A stretch of 64,000 nt of DNA from Lachnospiraceae bacterium Marseille-Q4251 (GTDB lineage Bacteria; Bacillota; Clostridia; Lachnospirales; Lachnospiraceae). Position numbers and translations under genes: made by a program. The DNA is taken from contig JAGTTO010000001.1 in the NCBI GenBank assembly GCA_018223435.1, positions 186,001 through 250,000 on the forward strand, written 5' to 3'. Shown here piece after piece: positions 17,524 to 26,374 of the stretch (positions within the stretch are counted from its first letter, which is position 1; each line of letters opens with the position of its first letter). The notes below the pieces were generated by a model. The model made no database searches. It was not told where the DNA came from and worked only from the letters and a program-made list of their open reading frames with translations.

Positions 17524-18306
17524 TCAGAGAAGTGTTCCTGCGGGATTGACAAGCTCTGTCGTGTCCAGAAGATGAAGGCCATTCTCTTTTACGATCTCCT
17601 CTCCTTTTTTCAGGGCGGCAGGATTCCAGACCTTATCCGGCTCATGGGCGTCGGAACCGAAGATCACCGGATTTCCGACCTCTCCCACAATCTTCCAGAA
17701 CACAGGATTCGGGTAATGACGGTGGCCGCCGATCCCCAGGAAATTGATCTCCAGCGGAAGGCCTGCCTTTTTCGCATCCTCGCAGAGTCCTCTCATCCAG
17801 TGGTCATAGACGGCAGGATCCCCGGTAAAATGAAGAAGATCCGGGTGGGCAAAATAGGTAAAGCAGCCCGTCAGCATGGCCTCGCGGCATTGCAGGCAAT
17901 AGCGCTCCAGAATCTTCGGATCCTGGGTCTCGTCTCCGCTGTAGACATCGTCGATCTCATTTCCGAGAAAATGCTGGGCCAGCAGGAAATATTCGATCGG
18001 ATACTGACCCGTGATATGGAGAAGCTCCTTAAAATATTTCGGATAATATTCCACTTCCAGCCCCAGATGAATCTCGATATCCTTCTCATATTCTTTCTTC
18101 AGATTCAGAACCGTATCCACATAGCCTTCCAGCTGATTTAAACGCATTTTCACATTGCTCACATAGCCATTGGCATAGGGCATCGGCGTGTGATCGGAAA
18201 AACCCAGGATCTTCAGGCCGCCCTCGATAGCCCTTTCCACATATTCTCTCTCCGTACCTTCCGCGTGCATGCAGCGCCAGGTATGCGTGTGATAATTTGC
18301 AATCAT
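17524..18306 (-). CDS. PHP-domain histidinol-phosphatase-like hydrolase
   Basis: Metal-dependent phosphoesterase of the PHP superfamily, similar to HisK-type histidinol phosphatases. The 260-residue product has the N-terminal metal motif YHTHTWRCMHA and FSDHTPMPY, then HLGLEVEYYP, FAHPDLLHF and the closing FGSDAHEPDKV, together covering the usual PHP ligand positions. No other histidine genes are nearby, so a wider phosphatase role is possible. It has its own promoter (18333-18360) immediately beyond the rpmF terminator. AGGAGG-type ribosome bases precede the ATG. Function in histidine synthesis is likely from family but not shown by context. Confidence 0.87.
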   Translation of the reverse strand: MIANYHTHTWRCMHAEGTEREYVERAIEGGLKILGFSDHTPMPYANGYVSNVKMRLNQLEGYVDTVLNLKKEYEKDIEIHLGLEVEYYPKYFKELLHITGQYPIEYFLLAQHFLGNEIDDVYSGDETQDPKILERYCLQCREAMLTGCFTYFAHPDLLHFTGDPAVYDHWMRGLCEDAKKAGLPLEINFLGIGGHRHYPNPVFWKIVGEVGNPVIFGSDAHEPDKVWNPAALKKGEEIVKENGLHLLDTTELVNPAGTLL

Positions 18307-18332
18307 CTTGTCTCCTCCTTTTCGTCTCTACC

Positions 18333-18360
18333 ATCATACCACGTTCCTGCCTTTGGTCAA
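18333..18360 (-). promoter_or_regulatory. promoter of the PHP phosphatase gene
   Basis: Minus-strand TTGACC (18360-18355) and TATGAT (18338-18333) with a 16-base spacer, about 26 bases before the ATG and just after the rpmF terminator. Confidence 0.65.
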
Positions 18361-18374
18361 ACCCTTTTTAAACG

Positions 18375-18414
18375 AAAAAATCCCCGGTTCTGTTTACACA
18401 GAACCAGGGGATTT
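18375..18414 (-). terminator. intrinsic terminator of yceD-rpmF
   Basis: An inverted repeat of about 13 bases (ATCCCCGGTTCTG against CAGAACCAGGGGAT, one bulged base) with a 6-base loop lies after the rpmF stop. On the minus strand it runs into six T (complement of 18375-18380). Confidence 0.85.
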
Positions 18415-18426
18415 CCTAGACCTAGA

Positions 18427-18609
18427 TTAGTCCTCCTGCGGGATGATCTCTTTCTTATTATAAGTACCGCAGTTTTTGCATACACGGTGGGGCATCATAA
18501 GCTCGCCGCATTTGCTGCATTTTACGAGATTCGGAGCAGCCATTTTCCAGTTTGCTCTTCTTTTATCTCTTCTTCCTTTGGAAGATTTATTCTTCGGGCA
18601 GATTGACAT
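18427..18609 (-). CDS. rpmF: 50S ribosomal protein L32
   Basis: Small ribosomal protein of the large subunit. The 60-residue product has the basic N-terminal SKGRRDKRRANW and a four-cysteine zinc ribbon, CSKCGELMMPHRVCKNCG, so this is the zinc-binding form. The AAGGAGGTG ribosome site is formed by the last three sense codons of yceD, and only three bases separate the yceD stop from the ATG, so translation of the two is probably coupled. Pairing with yceD is the standard arrangement; the usual downstream neighbour plsX is displaced here. Confidence 0.98.
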   Translation of the reverse strand: MSICPKNKSSKGRRDKRRANWKMAAPNLVKCSKCGELMMPHRVCKNCGTYNKKEIIPQED

Positions 18610-18612
18610 GTG

Positions 18613-19140
18613 TTACACCTCCTTAAATTTGCTAAAGACATCACGGATTTTCGCCATTCTTGGATCTAAATCTGTGCTATCACAGTCGCAAGTCGTCAGG
18701 TTCAGATTTGCGCCACAGGAGGGGCAGAGTCCCTTGCAGTCCTCTTTACACAATACCTGCATCGGCCAATTCATCAGAATCTCACCATAGACAAGCTTAT
18801 CCACATCAAGGTCGTATCCATCGATATAATTGTGTTCGTCAAGCGCCGCCATCCGTTCAGACTCGGAAAGAGCCATGTCTACATTTCTCTCGAAATCCAG
18901 GTCAAACTCCTCCGTCACATCCTCCAGGCAACGGCTGCATGGTATCACAATCTCCAATGTCACCTTGCCACTGATGTTCAGCTTGCGCTCTCCCTCGTTT
19001 GTCAAACTCAAGAGTACCGGCGTCTTGCTCACAATAGGAAATGTTCCAAGCTTCGATGAAAACTCGTTCATCTCCAGATCTGCTTCTGTAGTAAAAGTTT
19101 TCTTTTCTTTCTTCAACACAGGGTTCAGGTCTATTCGCAT
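18613..19140 (-). CDS. yceD: YceD/DUF177 family protein
   Basis: Conserved partner of L32; family members have been linked to 23S rRNA handling, but the role in Firmicutes is uncertain. The 175-residue product has the central CSRCLEDVTEEF motif and the C-terminal cysteine cluster CKEDCKGLCPSCGANL, as expected for the cysteine-bearing Firmicute form. It is transcribed from a consensus promoter at 19167-19195 and ends three bases before rpmF. No defects are seen. Confidence 0.93.
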   Translation of the reverse strand: MRIDLNPVLKKEKKTFTTEADLEMNEFSSKLGTFPIVSKTPVLLSLTNEGERKLNISGKVTLEIVIPCSRCLEDVTEEFDLDFERNVDMALSESERMAALDEHNYIDGYDLDVDKLVYGEILMNWPMQVLCKEDCKGLCPSCGANLNLTTCDCDSTDLDPRMAKIRDVFSKFKEV

Positions 19141-19166
19141 CTCTATCTCCTATTCACACTTTTCCC

Positions 19167-19195
19167 ATTATACATATACCGTTCCTGTTTGTCAA
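19167..19195 (-). promoter_or_regulatory. consensus sigma-A promoter of yceD-rpmF
   Basis: Minus-strand TTGACA (19195-19190) and TATAAT (19172-19167) match the consensus perfectly, with a 17-base spacer. A short inverted repeat, CCTGTT and AACAGG, flanks the -35 hexamer (19184-19199) and could be a protein-binding site; that is inference. Confidence 0.88.
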
Positions 19196-19224
19196 CAGGT
19201 TTTCCAATTTTTTGTCAAGTTTTT

Positions 19225-20418
19225 TTACTTTACAAGTGCAACGGTGTCGCGGCAGATAGCCAGCTCCTCGTTGGTTGGGATAACAGCTACTTTTACTTTG
19301 GAATCAGCGGTGGAAATCACGCGCTCCTCTCCTCTGTGGTTGTTCTCCTCTTTGTCCAGTTTCACACCGAGGTAACCCAGATAGCTGACAACTTTCTCAC
19401 GAACCGGGATTGCGTTCTCACCGATACCGGCGGTAAAGATGATCGCATCCACGCCGTTCATAGCAGCTACATAGCCGCCTACGAATTTAGCGATGCCGTA
19501 GCAGAGAACATCCAGAGCGTTTGCTGCATCCTGGTTTCCGTTCTCAGTAGCCTCGTTCAGGTCACGGAAGTCGCTGGAAAGGTTTCCGGACAGACCGTAC
19601 AGACCGGATTTCTTGTTCAGAACGTTCATAACGCCTGCAATATCCAGGTTCTCTTTCTTGGCGATGAACTCCATGATAGCCGGATCAATGTTACCGGAAC
19701 GAGTTCCCATTACAACACCTTCCAGCGGGGTAAGACCCATGGTAGTATCGATACATTTGCCGTTTACAACAGCGCTGATGGAGGAACCGTTGCCCAGATG
19801 GCAGACGATAACTTTGGAGTTGTCTTTGTCAAGTCCCAGGAACTCAACGGCACGTTTGGAAACGAAGCTGTGGGAGGTTCCGTGGAAACCGTATCTTCTT
19901 ACTTTGTATTTCTTGTAGTAATCCAGAGGCAGACCATAGAGGTAAGCTTTCGGCGGCATGGTCTGATGGAAAGCGGTATCGAAAACAGCTACCTGCGGAA
20001 CGCCGGGCATCAGCTCGGAGCAGACATTGATACCGATCAGGTTTGCCGGGTTGTGAAGCGGAGCCAGATCGTTGCACTCCTCAACGGCTTTGATCACTTC
20101 GTCGGTGATGATGCAGGAAGAAGCAAACTTCTCACCGCCATGTACCACACGATGACCAACTGCATTTACCTCTTTCAGGGAAGAGATTGCTCCGGTCTTC
20201 TCGTTGGTCAGAGCGTCCAGAACCATCTGGATGGCCTCTTTGTGGGTGGGCATGGGAGCTTCGGTGATCTCTTTGTCACAGCCGGCTTTCTGGTAAACCA
20301 GACGGCCGTCGATGCCGATACGCTCGCAGAGACCTTTTGCCAGAACATCCTCTGTATCAGAGTTGATGAGCTGATATTTCAGGGAAGAGCTTCCGCAGTT
20401 AATTACTAATACATTCAT
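19225..20418 (-). CDS. ackA: acetate kinase
   Basis: Converts acetyl phosphate and ADP to acetate and ATP, the energy-yielding last step of acetate fermentation. The ATG at 20418 gives 397 residues, the usual length, starting MNVLVINCGSSSLKYQL. Other signatures are GHRVVHGGEKF, VAVFDTAFHQTMP, RRYGFHGTSH and CHLGNGSSISAV, with FTAGIGENA near the C-terminus. A GAGGAT site precedes that ATG; upstream in-frame starts would reach into the gap after pta without a better site. It lies 116 bases downstream of pta on the same strand. Confidence 0.98.
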   Translation of the reverse strand: MNVLVINCGSSSLKYQLINSDTEDVLAKGLCERIGIDGRLVYQKAGCDKEITEAPMPTHKEAIQMVLDALTNEKTGAISSLKEVNAVGHRVVHGGEKFASSCIITDEVIKAVEECNDLAPLHNPANLIGINVCSELMPGVPQVAVFDTAFHQTMPPKAYLYGLPLDYYKKYKVRRYGFHGTSHSFVSKRAVEFLGLDKDNSKVIVCHLGNGSSISAVVNGKCIDTTMGLTPLEGVVMGTRSGNIDPAIMEFIAKKENLDIAGVMNVLNKKSGLYGLSGNLSSDFRDLNEATENGNQDAANALDVLCYGIAKFVGGYVAAMNGVDAIIFTAGIGENAIPVREKVVSYLGYLGVKLDKEENNHRGEERVISTADSKVKVAVIPTNEELAICRDTVALVK

Positions 20419-20534
20419 CTTTTTATCCTCCATATGAACACAAGGGAGTGCGCCGTTTATCTGACGCACTCTCTTCTATACTGACAGCTGCCGTCTTTCC
20501 GCAGACAGCAGCTGTGTCTTACCCAAAACCTGGT

Positions 20535-21619
<1,085 letters not shown>

Positions 21620-21683
21620 CTGTAAATATGTATCTTTTTGTATACATCTATCGGAGGAAAGCTCTTTTTCGCCTATTTTCCCA

Positions 21684-21712
21684 TGTACAGATTTTCCCAA
21701 AACGGTTATACT
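21684..21712 (+). promoter_or_regulatory. probable promoter of tmcAL
   Basis: TGTACA (4 of 6 matches to the -35) and TATACT (21707-21712) are 17 bases apart, pointing at tmcAL and divergent from the pta promoter. Confidence 0.55.
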
Positions 21713-21745
21713 GAGATAAGAATTTTTTATCAGGAGGAGCAGCTT

Positions 21746-23020
21746 ATGAAAGTCACCGGTATCATCGCCGAATACAACCCCTTCCACCAGGGCCACGCCT
21801 ATCACCTCGCCAGAGCCCGGGAGCTCACCGGAGCCGACCGGCTTCTCGTGGTCATGGGTGGAAATTTCATGCAGCGCGGAGAACCGGCCATCGTAGATAA
21901 ATACGCCCGGGCGGAAATGGCTCTCAAAAACGGAGCCGATCTCGTCCTGGAACTTCCCGCTGCTGCCGCCACCGGAAGCGCGGAATATTTCGCCGAGGGG
22001 GCCGTGGAGCTTCTGGATGCCTCTGGTGTGGTGGACGCCCTCTGCTTCGGAAGTGAGCTCGGAAAACTTGCTCCCCTTGAAAAAGCGGCGGCTCTCCTTC
22101 TTGAGGAGCCGGAAGAATACCGGCAGCTTCTCCGGGAAGAATTAAAAAGAGGGAAAAATTTTCCGGAGGCGAGAGAAATCGCCCTCTCCGCCTTTTTCCC
22201 CGAAAGGGAACTTCTCTCCGCCCCCAACAATATCCTTGCCATCGAGTATCTGAAAGCATTAAAGCGAAGAAAGAGCTCCATCGAGGCAGTAACGATCCCA
22301 CGGCTCGGGAATTATCACGGCAATGACTCCGGGCAGGTGCCGCAGGGTACGGACAGTTCGGAATCTGTCTCCAGCGGCGCTGCCCCTGCTCTGGAAACTT
22401 CATCCCTGCGTTTCGCCTCCGCCAGCGAGATCCGGCGGCAACTGTACGCCCTGGAAGAACTGCTGCAAAAGTCTCCGGACCAGCCCGGCAGCTGGCAGAG
22501 CCTGATGGCAGATCTCGCAGATGAGCTGCCGCCCTCCTCCTTCGCGCTTTTGAAAGATACGCTTCTTGCGGCTCACTTTGTCCGGACGGAGGATTTTGCC
22601 CTGCCCCTTCACTACCGGCTTATGCAAGCGAAAGATTCCCTCGAATTTGCCGCCTATCTGGACGTCTCCGAGGAGCTTTCCCGGCGAATTTATTCTCTTC
22701 GGCAGGATTTTACCGGCTGGGATGCCTTTGTGGACCTCGTCCGTACCCGACAGTACACCAGAAGCCGGGTTTCAAGAGCCCTGCTCCATATTTTCCTCGA
22801 TATCCGTCAGGAGATGGCACGGCTTCCCAAAGAACTCCGGGTCCTGGGCTTTCGCCGGGAGGCTTCCGATCTTCTCTCGGAAATCAAGAAAAAAAGCCGG
22901 CTGCCTCTCGTCACCAAGGCAGCCGGCCATCCGGAACTTTCCGAAGAAATCCGGATCTCTTCTTTCTATCATCTCGGGGAGTCCTACAACGAACTTTCCA
23001 GACAACTTATCATTCTTTAG
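21746..23020 (+). CDS. tmcAL: tRNA(Met) cytidine acetate ligase
   Basis: Member of the TmcAL (formerly YlbM/DUF795) family, which forms N4-acetylcytidine at the wobble position of elongator tRNA-Met using acetate and ATP. The product (424 residues) starts [20 protein letters not shown], with the HxGH nucleotidyltransferase motif at residues 14-17. FNPxHxGH is the family hallmark. It also has [15 protein letters not shown] and [10 protein letters not shown]. An AGGAGG site is 8 bases before the ATG. Standing next to the pta-ackA pair makes sense because the enzyme uses acetate. Its stop codon overlaps the stop of the convergent UPF0210 gene by four bases, leaving no room for a terminator between them. 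Confidence 0.92.
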   Translation: MKVTGIIAEYNPFHQGHAYHLARARELTGADRLLVVMGGNFMQRGEPAIVDKYARAEMALKNGADLVLELPAAAATGSAEYFAEGAVELLDASGVVDALCFGSELGKLAPLEKAAALLLEEPEEYRQLLREELKRGKNFPEAREIALSAFFPERELLSAPNNILAIEYLKALKRRKSSIEAVTIPRLGNYHGNDSGQVPQGTDSSESVSSGAAPALETSSLRFASASEIRRQLYALEELLQKSPDQPGSWQSLMADLADELPPSSFALLKDTLLAAHFVRTEDFALPLHYRLMQAKDSLEFAAYLDVSEELSRRIYSLRQDFTGWDAFVDLVRTRQYTRSRVSRALLHIFLDIRQEMARLPKELRVLGFRREASDLLSEIKKKSRLPLVTKAAGHPELSEEIRISSFYHLGESYNELSRQLIIL

Positions 23021-24381
23021 TTCTTGAAGCTGTGGATCGGAGCGGGGATTCTTCCTCCTCTGTCCACAAAGTTCTCGCAGTTGAAGCGGTTGACCGGCAT
23101 GACCGGAGCGTAGCCCAGAAGGCCGCCAAACTCTACATTGTCTCCCACTTTCTTTCCAATAACCGGAATCAGGCGGACAGCCGTTGTCTTCTGGTTTACC
23201 ATACCGATGGCCATCTCGTCGGCGATTACGCCTGCGATGGAGGCTGCGGAGGTATCGCCCGGAACAGCGATCATATCGAGCCCTACGGAGCAGACACAGG
23301 TCATAGCTTCCAGTTTTTCGATCGTAAGAGCGCCTGCTGTTACCGCGTCGATCATTCCCTTATCCTCGCTGACCGGAATGAATGCGCCGCTTAAACCGCC
23401 CACATAGGAGGAAGCCATAACGCCGCCTTTTTTCACCTGGTCGTTCAGAAGAGCCAGAGCAGCGGTGGTTCCCGGAGCGCCCGGATATTCCACGCCGATC
23501 TCGCAGAGAATCTCAGCTACGCTGTCACCCACAGCCGGGGTCGGAGCCAGGGAAAGGTCGATGATACCGAAAGGAACGCCCAGACGGCGGCTGGCTTCCT
23601 GAGCTACCAGTTGTCCTACACGGGTAACTTTGAAAGCAGTCTTCTTGATGGTCTCGCAGAGGATCTCGAAGTTCTTTCCGCGAACCTCAGTAAGGGCCTG
23701 TTTTACAACGCCAGGACCGCTGACACCTACGTTGATGATGGCATCTGCCTCGGTCACGCCATGGAAAGCGCCTGCCATGAAGGGGTTGTCATCCGGAGCG
23801 TTGCAGAGAACGACGAGTTTTGCACAGCCCAGGGAATCCTGGTCTTTCGTGAGCTCTGCGGTCTCTTTTACGATATCGCCCATGAGGCGGACAGCATCCA
23901 TGTTGATGCCGCATTTAGTGGAACCTACATTGACAGAGCTGCAGATACGCTCGGTGGTAGCCAGAGCTTCCGGAATGGAACGGATCAGGTTCTCATCATT
24001 CTTTGTCATTCCCTTGGATACCAGGGCAGAATAACCGCCGATGAAGTTGACGCCAACCTCGTGGGCAGCCTTGTCCAGAGTCTTCGCGATGGTCACGAAA
24101 TCCCCCGGTTTCTTGCAGGCATTTCCGCCTACCAGAGCGATCGGAGTCACAGAGATTCTTTTATTTACGATGGGAATCCCGTATTCCCGCTCGATGGCCT
24201 CGCCTGTCGGCACCAGATCATGAGCCAGACGGAGGATCTTGTCGTAGATATTCTGATTCAGTTTTTCCAGATCATCGGATATGCAGTCCAGAAGACTGAT
24301 TCCCATGGTGATCGTACGGACATCCAGATTCTCCTGGGTGATCATCTTATTTGTCTCGTTTACTTCAAACATGTTAATCAT
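23017..24381 (-). CDS. UPF0210/PFL family protein
   Basis: Conserved protein of unknown biochemical role, related in fold to pyruvate formate-lyase-like proteins. The 454-residue product has the typical opening [20 protein letters not shown] and the conserved stretches [27 protein letters not shown] and [18 protein letters not shown]. No glycyl-radical motif is apparent. The first of two possible Met starts fits best with an AAGGGG site ten bases upstream. It is downstream of the small ACT-domain gene by 27 bases, the pairing seen across Firmicutes, so they probably act together. It ends by overlapping the tmcAL stop. Confidence 0.93.
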   Translation of the reverse strand: MINMFEVNETNKMITQENLDVRTITMGISLLDCISDDLEKLNQNIYDKILRLAHDLVPTGEAIEREYGIPIVNKRISVTPIALVGGNACKKPGDFVTIAKTLDKAAHEVGVNFIGGYSALVSKGMTKNDENLIRSIPEALATTERICSSVNVGSTKCGINMDAVRLMGDIVKETAELTKDQDSLGCAKLVVLCNAPDDNPFMAGAFHGVTEADAIINVGVSGPGVVKQALTEVRGKNFEILCETIKKTAFKVTRVGQLVAQEASRRLGVPFGIIDLSLAPTPAVGDSVAEILCEIGVEYPGAPGTTAALALLNDQVKKGGVMASSYVGGLSGAFIPVSEDKGMIDAVTAGALTIEKLEAMTCVCSVGLDMIAVPGDTSAASIAGVIADEMAIGMVNQKTTAVRLIPVIGKKVGDNVEFGGLLGYAPVMPVNRFNCENFVDRGGRIPAPIHSFKN

Positions 24382-24408
24382 AGTCGTTTTTCCCCTTTAT
24401 CCGTCCTC

Positions 24409-24681
24409 TTAGATCCTGTGCATTTTGTTGAAGATATCCTCGTGCTGGCAGCGAATGCTTACACCGATGGAATCTCCGAGCTTCTCTAGGCCGTCAGCCA
24501 GCTCCGCGATATCTTTCTGGCTGTTGTTGGCATCTGTCACCATCATCATGTTAAAGAAGCCCTGAACGATGGTCTGGGAAATATCCAGAATGTTCACGTT
24601 GTTCTCTGCAAGATAGGTGCAGACCTTTGCGATGATACCGACGGTATCTTTTCCTACTACCGTAATGATTGTTTTTTTCAT
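24409..24681 (-). CDS. ACT domain protein (UPF0237)
   Basis: A 90-residue single ACT domain, starting MKKTIITVVGKDTVGIIAKV and carrying NVNILDISQTIVQGFF. ACT domains bind small ligands such as amino acids, so this is a likely sensor or regulator of the UPF0210 protein encoded 27 bases downstream; that link is inferred from the conserved gene pair. The ATG has a GGAGAG site. Its upstream region contains an inverted-repeat element (24704-24922) whose edge supplies a TTGACA hexamer facing this gene. Confidence 0.93.
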   Translation of the reverse strand: MKKTIITVVGKDTVGIIAKVCTYLAENNVNILDISQTIVQGFFNMMMVTDANNSQKDIAELADGLEKLGDSIGVSIRCQHEDIFNKMHRI

Positions 24682-24703
24682 GACTTAACTCTCCTTTGTT
24701 TTA

Positions 24704-24922
24704 ATTATGATGATATGAGTGTCAAAAGGTCTTTTGACACTCATTTGATACCCGGATTGCTACGCTGCTACGCAGCTTCCGCAATCCTCCAAATATTCGA
24801 AATCCGCTGATTTACTGCGTAAATCGCTACTTTCTCATATTTGGCGTGTCCCAAGTTCAAAAGCCTTATCGTGCAAGCACGAACAGCTTTTTGACCTTTT
24901 GACACTGGTATCATTATGATAA
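24704..24922. repeat. intergenic inverted-repeat element (MITE/REP-like)
   Basis: A non-coding stretch of about 219 bases in the gap between walJ-like and ACT genes. Its ends hold a perfect 14-base terminal inverted repeat, AGTGTCAAAAGGTC at 24718-24731 and its complement at 24893-24906, and similarity continues outward about 15 bases with gaps. Inside are a 30-base palindrome (24715-24744), a GGATTGC/GCAATCC hairpin (24754-24787), a CCAAATAT/ATATTTGG pair, and a short hairpin TCGTGCAAGCACGA (24869-24882). Both ends carry TTGACA reading outward. A 61-codon reading frame crosses it but has no start signals. The organisation suggests a dispersed mobile or regulatory repeat; copy number cannot be tested here. 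Confidence 0.7.
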
Positions 24923-24972
24923 TCAGACGGGCAGAAAAAAGTGTCCGCCGCAATATCCCTCGTTGTGCCTCT

Positions 24973-25770
24973 CTACAGTCTCACTGCAGCTGACGGAAGG
25001 TCCCTTTTTGCCACACAGATCGGAAAATCCGAAGCGCGGTAAGGACTCTCTCCCATGGTGATCTCGGCGCAGACCGTCTCATAAGCCAGCTCCTCGTAAT
25101 TATTTTCCTTACTCAGATGGCCAAGCATCACCGTGTTCATATCGTCATTGAGGATCTCGGAGAGAAGCTTTCCCGCATTTTCGTTGGAAAGATGACCTCT
25201 GTCCCCCAGGATTCTCTGTTTCAGGTAATAGGGATAACTCCCTACCTGAAGCATGTTGATATCGTGATTCGATTCCAGAAGGACTGCATTAAGTCCTTTC
25301 AGGTGCTCGATGATATAATCGTCATAATAACCCAGGTCCGTACACACAGCCACCGTATGCTCCTCGTGGGCCACCCGGTAAGCCACGGGCTCCGCCGCAT
25401 CATGAGAGATACGGAAGGGTAAAATATCCAGATCCCCGATCTGAAAATGTTCGTCCGCATGGATCTCATGAAGAAGCTCAGGGTCCAGTTTTCCAAGTGT
25501 GCTGGTGCTCCGGATCGCTTCCATGGTTCCGGGCGTCGCGTAGATGGGAAGATGGTGCTTTCTCGCCAGAACCCCGAGCCCTTTGATGTGGTCGGAATGT
25601 TCATGGGTCACGAGAATCCCCTTCAGATCCTTCGCCGTGTGGTCAAAACTGTTGAGTCCTTCTTCCACCTTTTTGCCGCTGATCCCCGCGTCCACCAGGA
25701 CGGAGGAAGAGTTGCTGCCTATGTAAATACAGTTGCCGGTGCTTCCACTGGCAATACTACAAAATTCCAT
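24973..25770 (-). CDS. MBL-fold metallohydrolase (WalJ/YycJ-like)
   Basis: Metallo-beta-lactamase-fold hydrolase similar to WalJ (YycJ), which in Firmicutes is linked to cell-wall and DNA-repair coordination. The 265-residue product has the opening FCSIASGSTGNCIYIGS and the metal motif VTHEHSDHIKGLGVLARKH, then LLESNHDINMLQVG and LGHLSKENN. Here it is not beside the walRK two-component genes but downstream of coaE, overlapping it by 14 bases. That places it in a polA-coaE operon and fits better with a nuclease or repair role than with cell-wall signalling; this is inference. Confidence 0.88.
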   Translation of the reverse strand: MEFCSIASGSTGNCIYIGSNSSSVLVDAGISGKKVEEGLNSFDHTAKDLKGILVTHEHSDHIKGLGVLARKHHLPIYATPGTMEAIRSTSTLGKLDPELLHEIHADEHFQIGDLDILPFRISHDAAEPVAYRVAHEEHTVAVCTDLGYYDDYIIEHLKGLNAVLLESNHDINMLQVGSYPYYLKQRILGDRGHLSNENAGKLLSEILNDDMNTVMLGHLSKENNYEELAYETVCAEITMGESPYRASDFPICVAKRDLPSAAVRL

Positions 25771-26362
25771 GTTCTTTCAGTCCTCTATCAATTTGTTCAT
25801 ATGTATTCTGCACAATTTCACTGCTATTGTCAATTACAAATTGACAAGACTCTCGAAAAATCTCGTCCGGAAGCTGATTTTTCATGATGGAATCCGATTT
25901 TGCGCTGGTGTATCCACGGGAGGCGGCCAGACGTCTTCGACGCACATCCTCATCCGCGTAAACGTACCAGAGCTCATCACAGATCGTATCGTAATGGTCT
26001 TCGATGAGAAGGGCGGCTTCCACCGCCACGAAAGGAACCTTTCCTTCCTTTCTCTCCTTTTCAATCTCCGACGCAATGTATTCTTTTACTGCCGGATGGA
26101 CCAGGCTGTTGAGCTTCACGAGCTTTTCCTGATCGTCAAAAACGAGTTTTCCCAGTTTCTGACGGTCAATGCTCTGATCCCCTCTTAAGATCCCGCTCCC
26201 GAAGGTCTCCACGATATGATAATAGACCTTCTGGCCGGGCTCCATAAGAAAATGGCCAACCTTGTCCGCCTCAATGATCCGGGCGTGGTATCTCCGGTTG
26301 AGATAAGCCAGGATCGTGCTCTTTCCGGCCCCCACGCCTCCGGTAATTCCCAGTACTTTCAT
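25757..26362 (-). CDS. coaE: dephospho-CoA kinase
   Basis: Last step of coenzyme A synthesis, phosphorylating dephospho-CoA. The 201-residue product has the P-loop GITGGVGAGKSTILAYL near the N-terminus, the DKVGHFLMEPG substrate region and the lid segment DEDVRRRRLAASRGYT. It starts 12 bases after the polA stop and overlaps the following metallohydrolase gene by 14 bases. The polA-coaE order is common in Firmicutes. Confidence 0.95.
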   Translation of the reverse strand: MKVLGITGGVGAGKSTILAYLNRRYHARIIEADKVGHFLMEPGQKVYYHIVETFGSGILRGDQSIDRQKLGKLVFDDQEKLVKLNSLVHPAVKEYIASEIEKERKEGKVPFVAVEAALLIEDHYDTICDELWYVYADEDVRRRRLAASRGYTSAKSDSIMKNQLPDEIFRESCQFVIDNSSEIVQNTYEQIDRGLKEHGIL

Positions 26363-26374
26363 CTATATCCTCTC

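Noticed and set aside
24768..24953. 61-codon minus-strand frame in the inverted-repeat element
   Set aside because: Spans hairpins and the terminal repeat, has no ribosome site, and is better explained as part of a non-coding repeat; a translated repeat peptide cannot be fully excluded.
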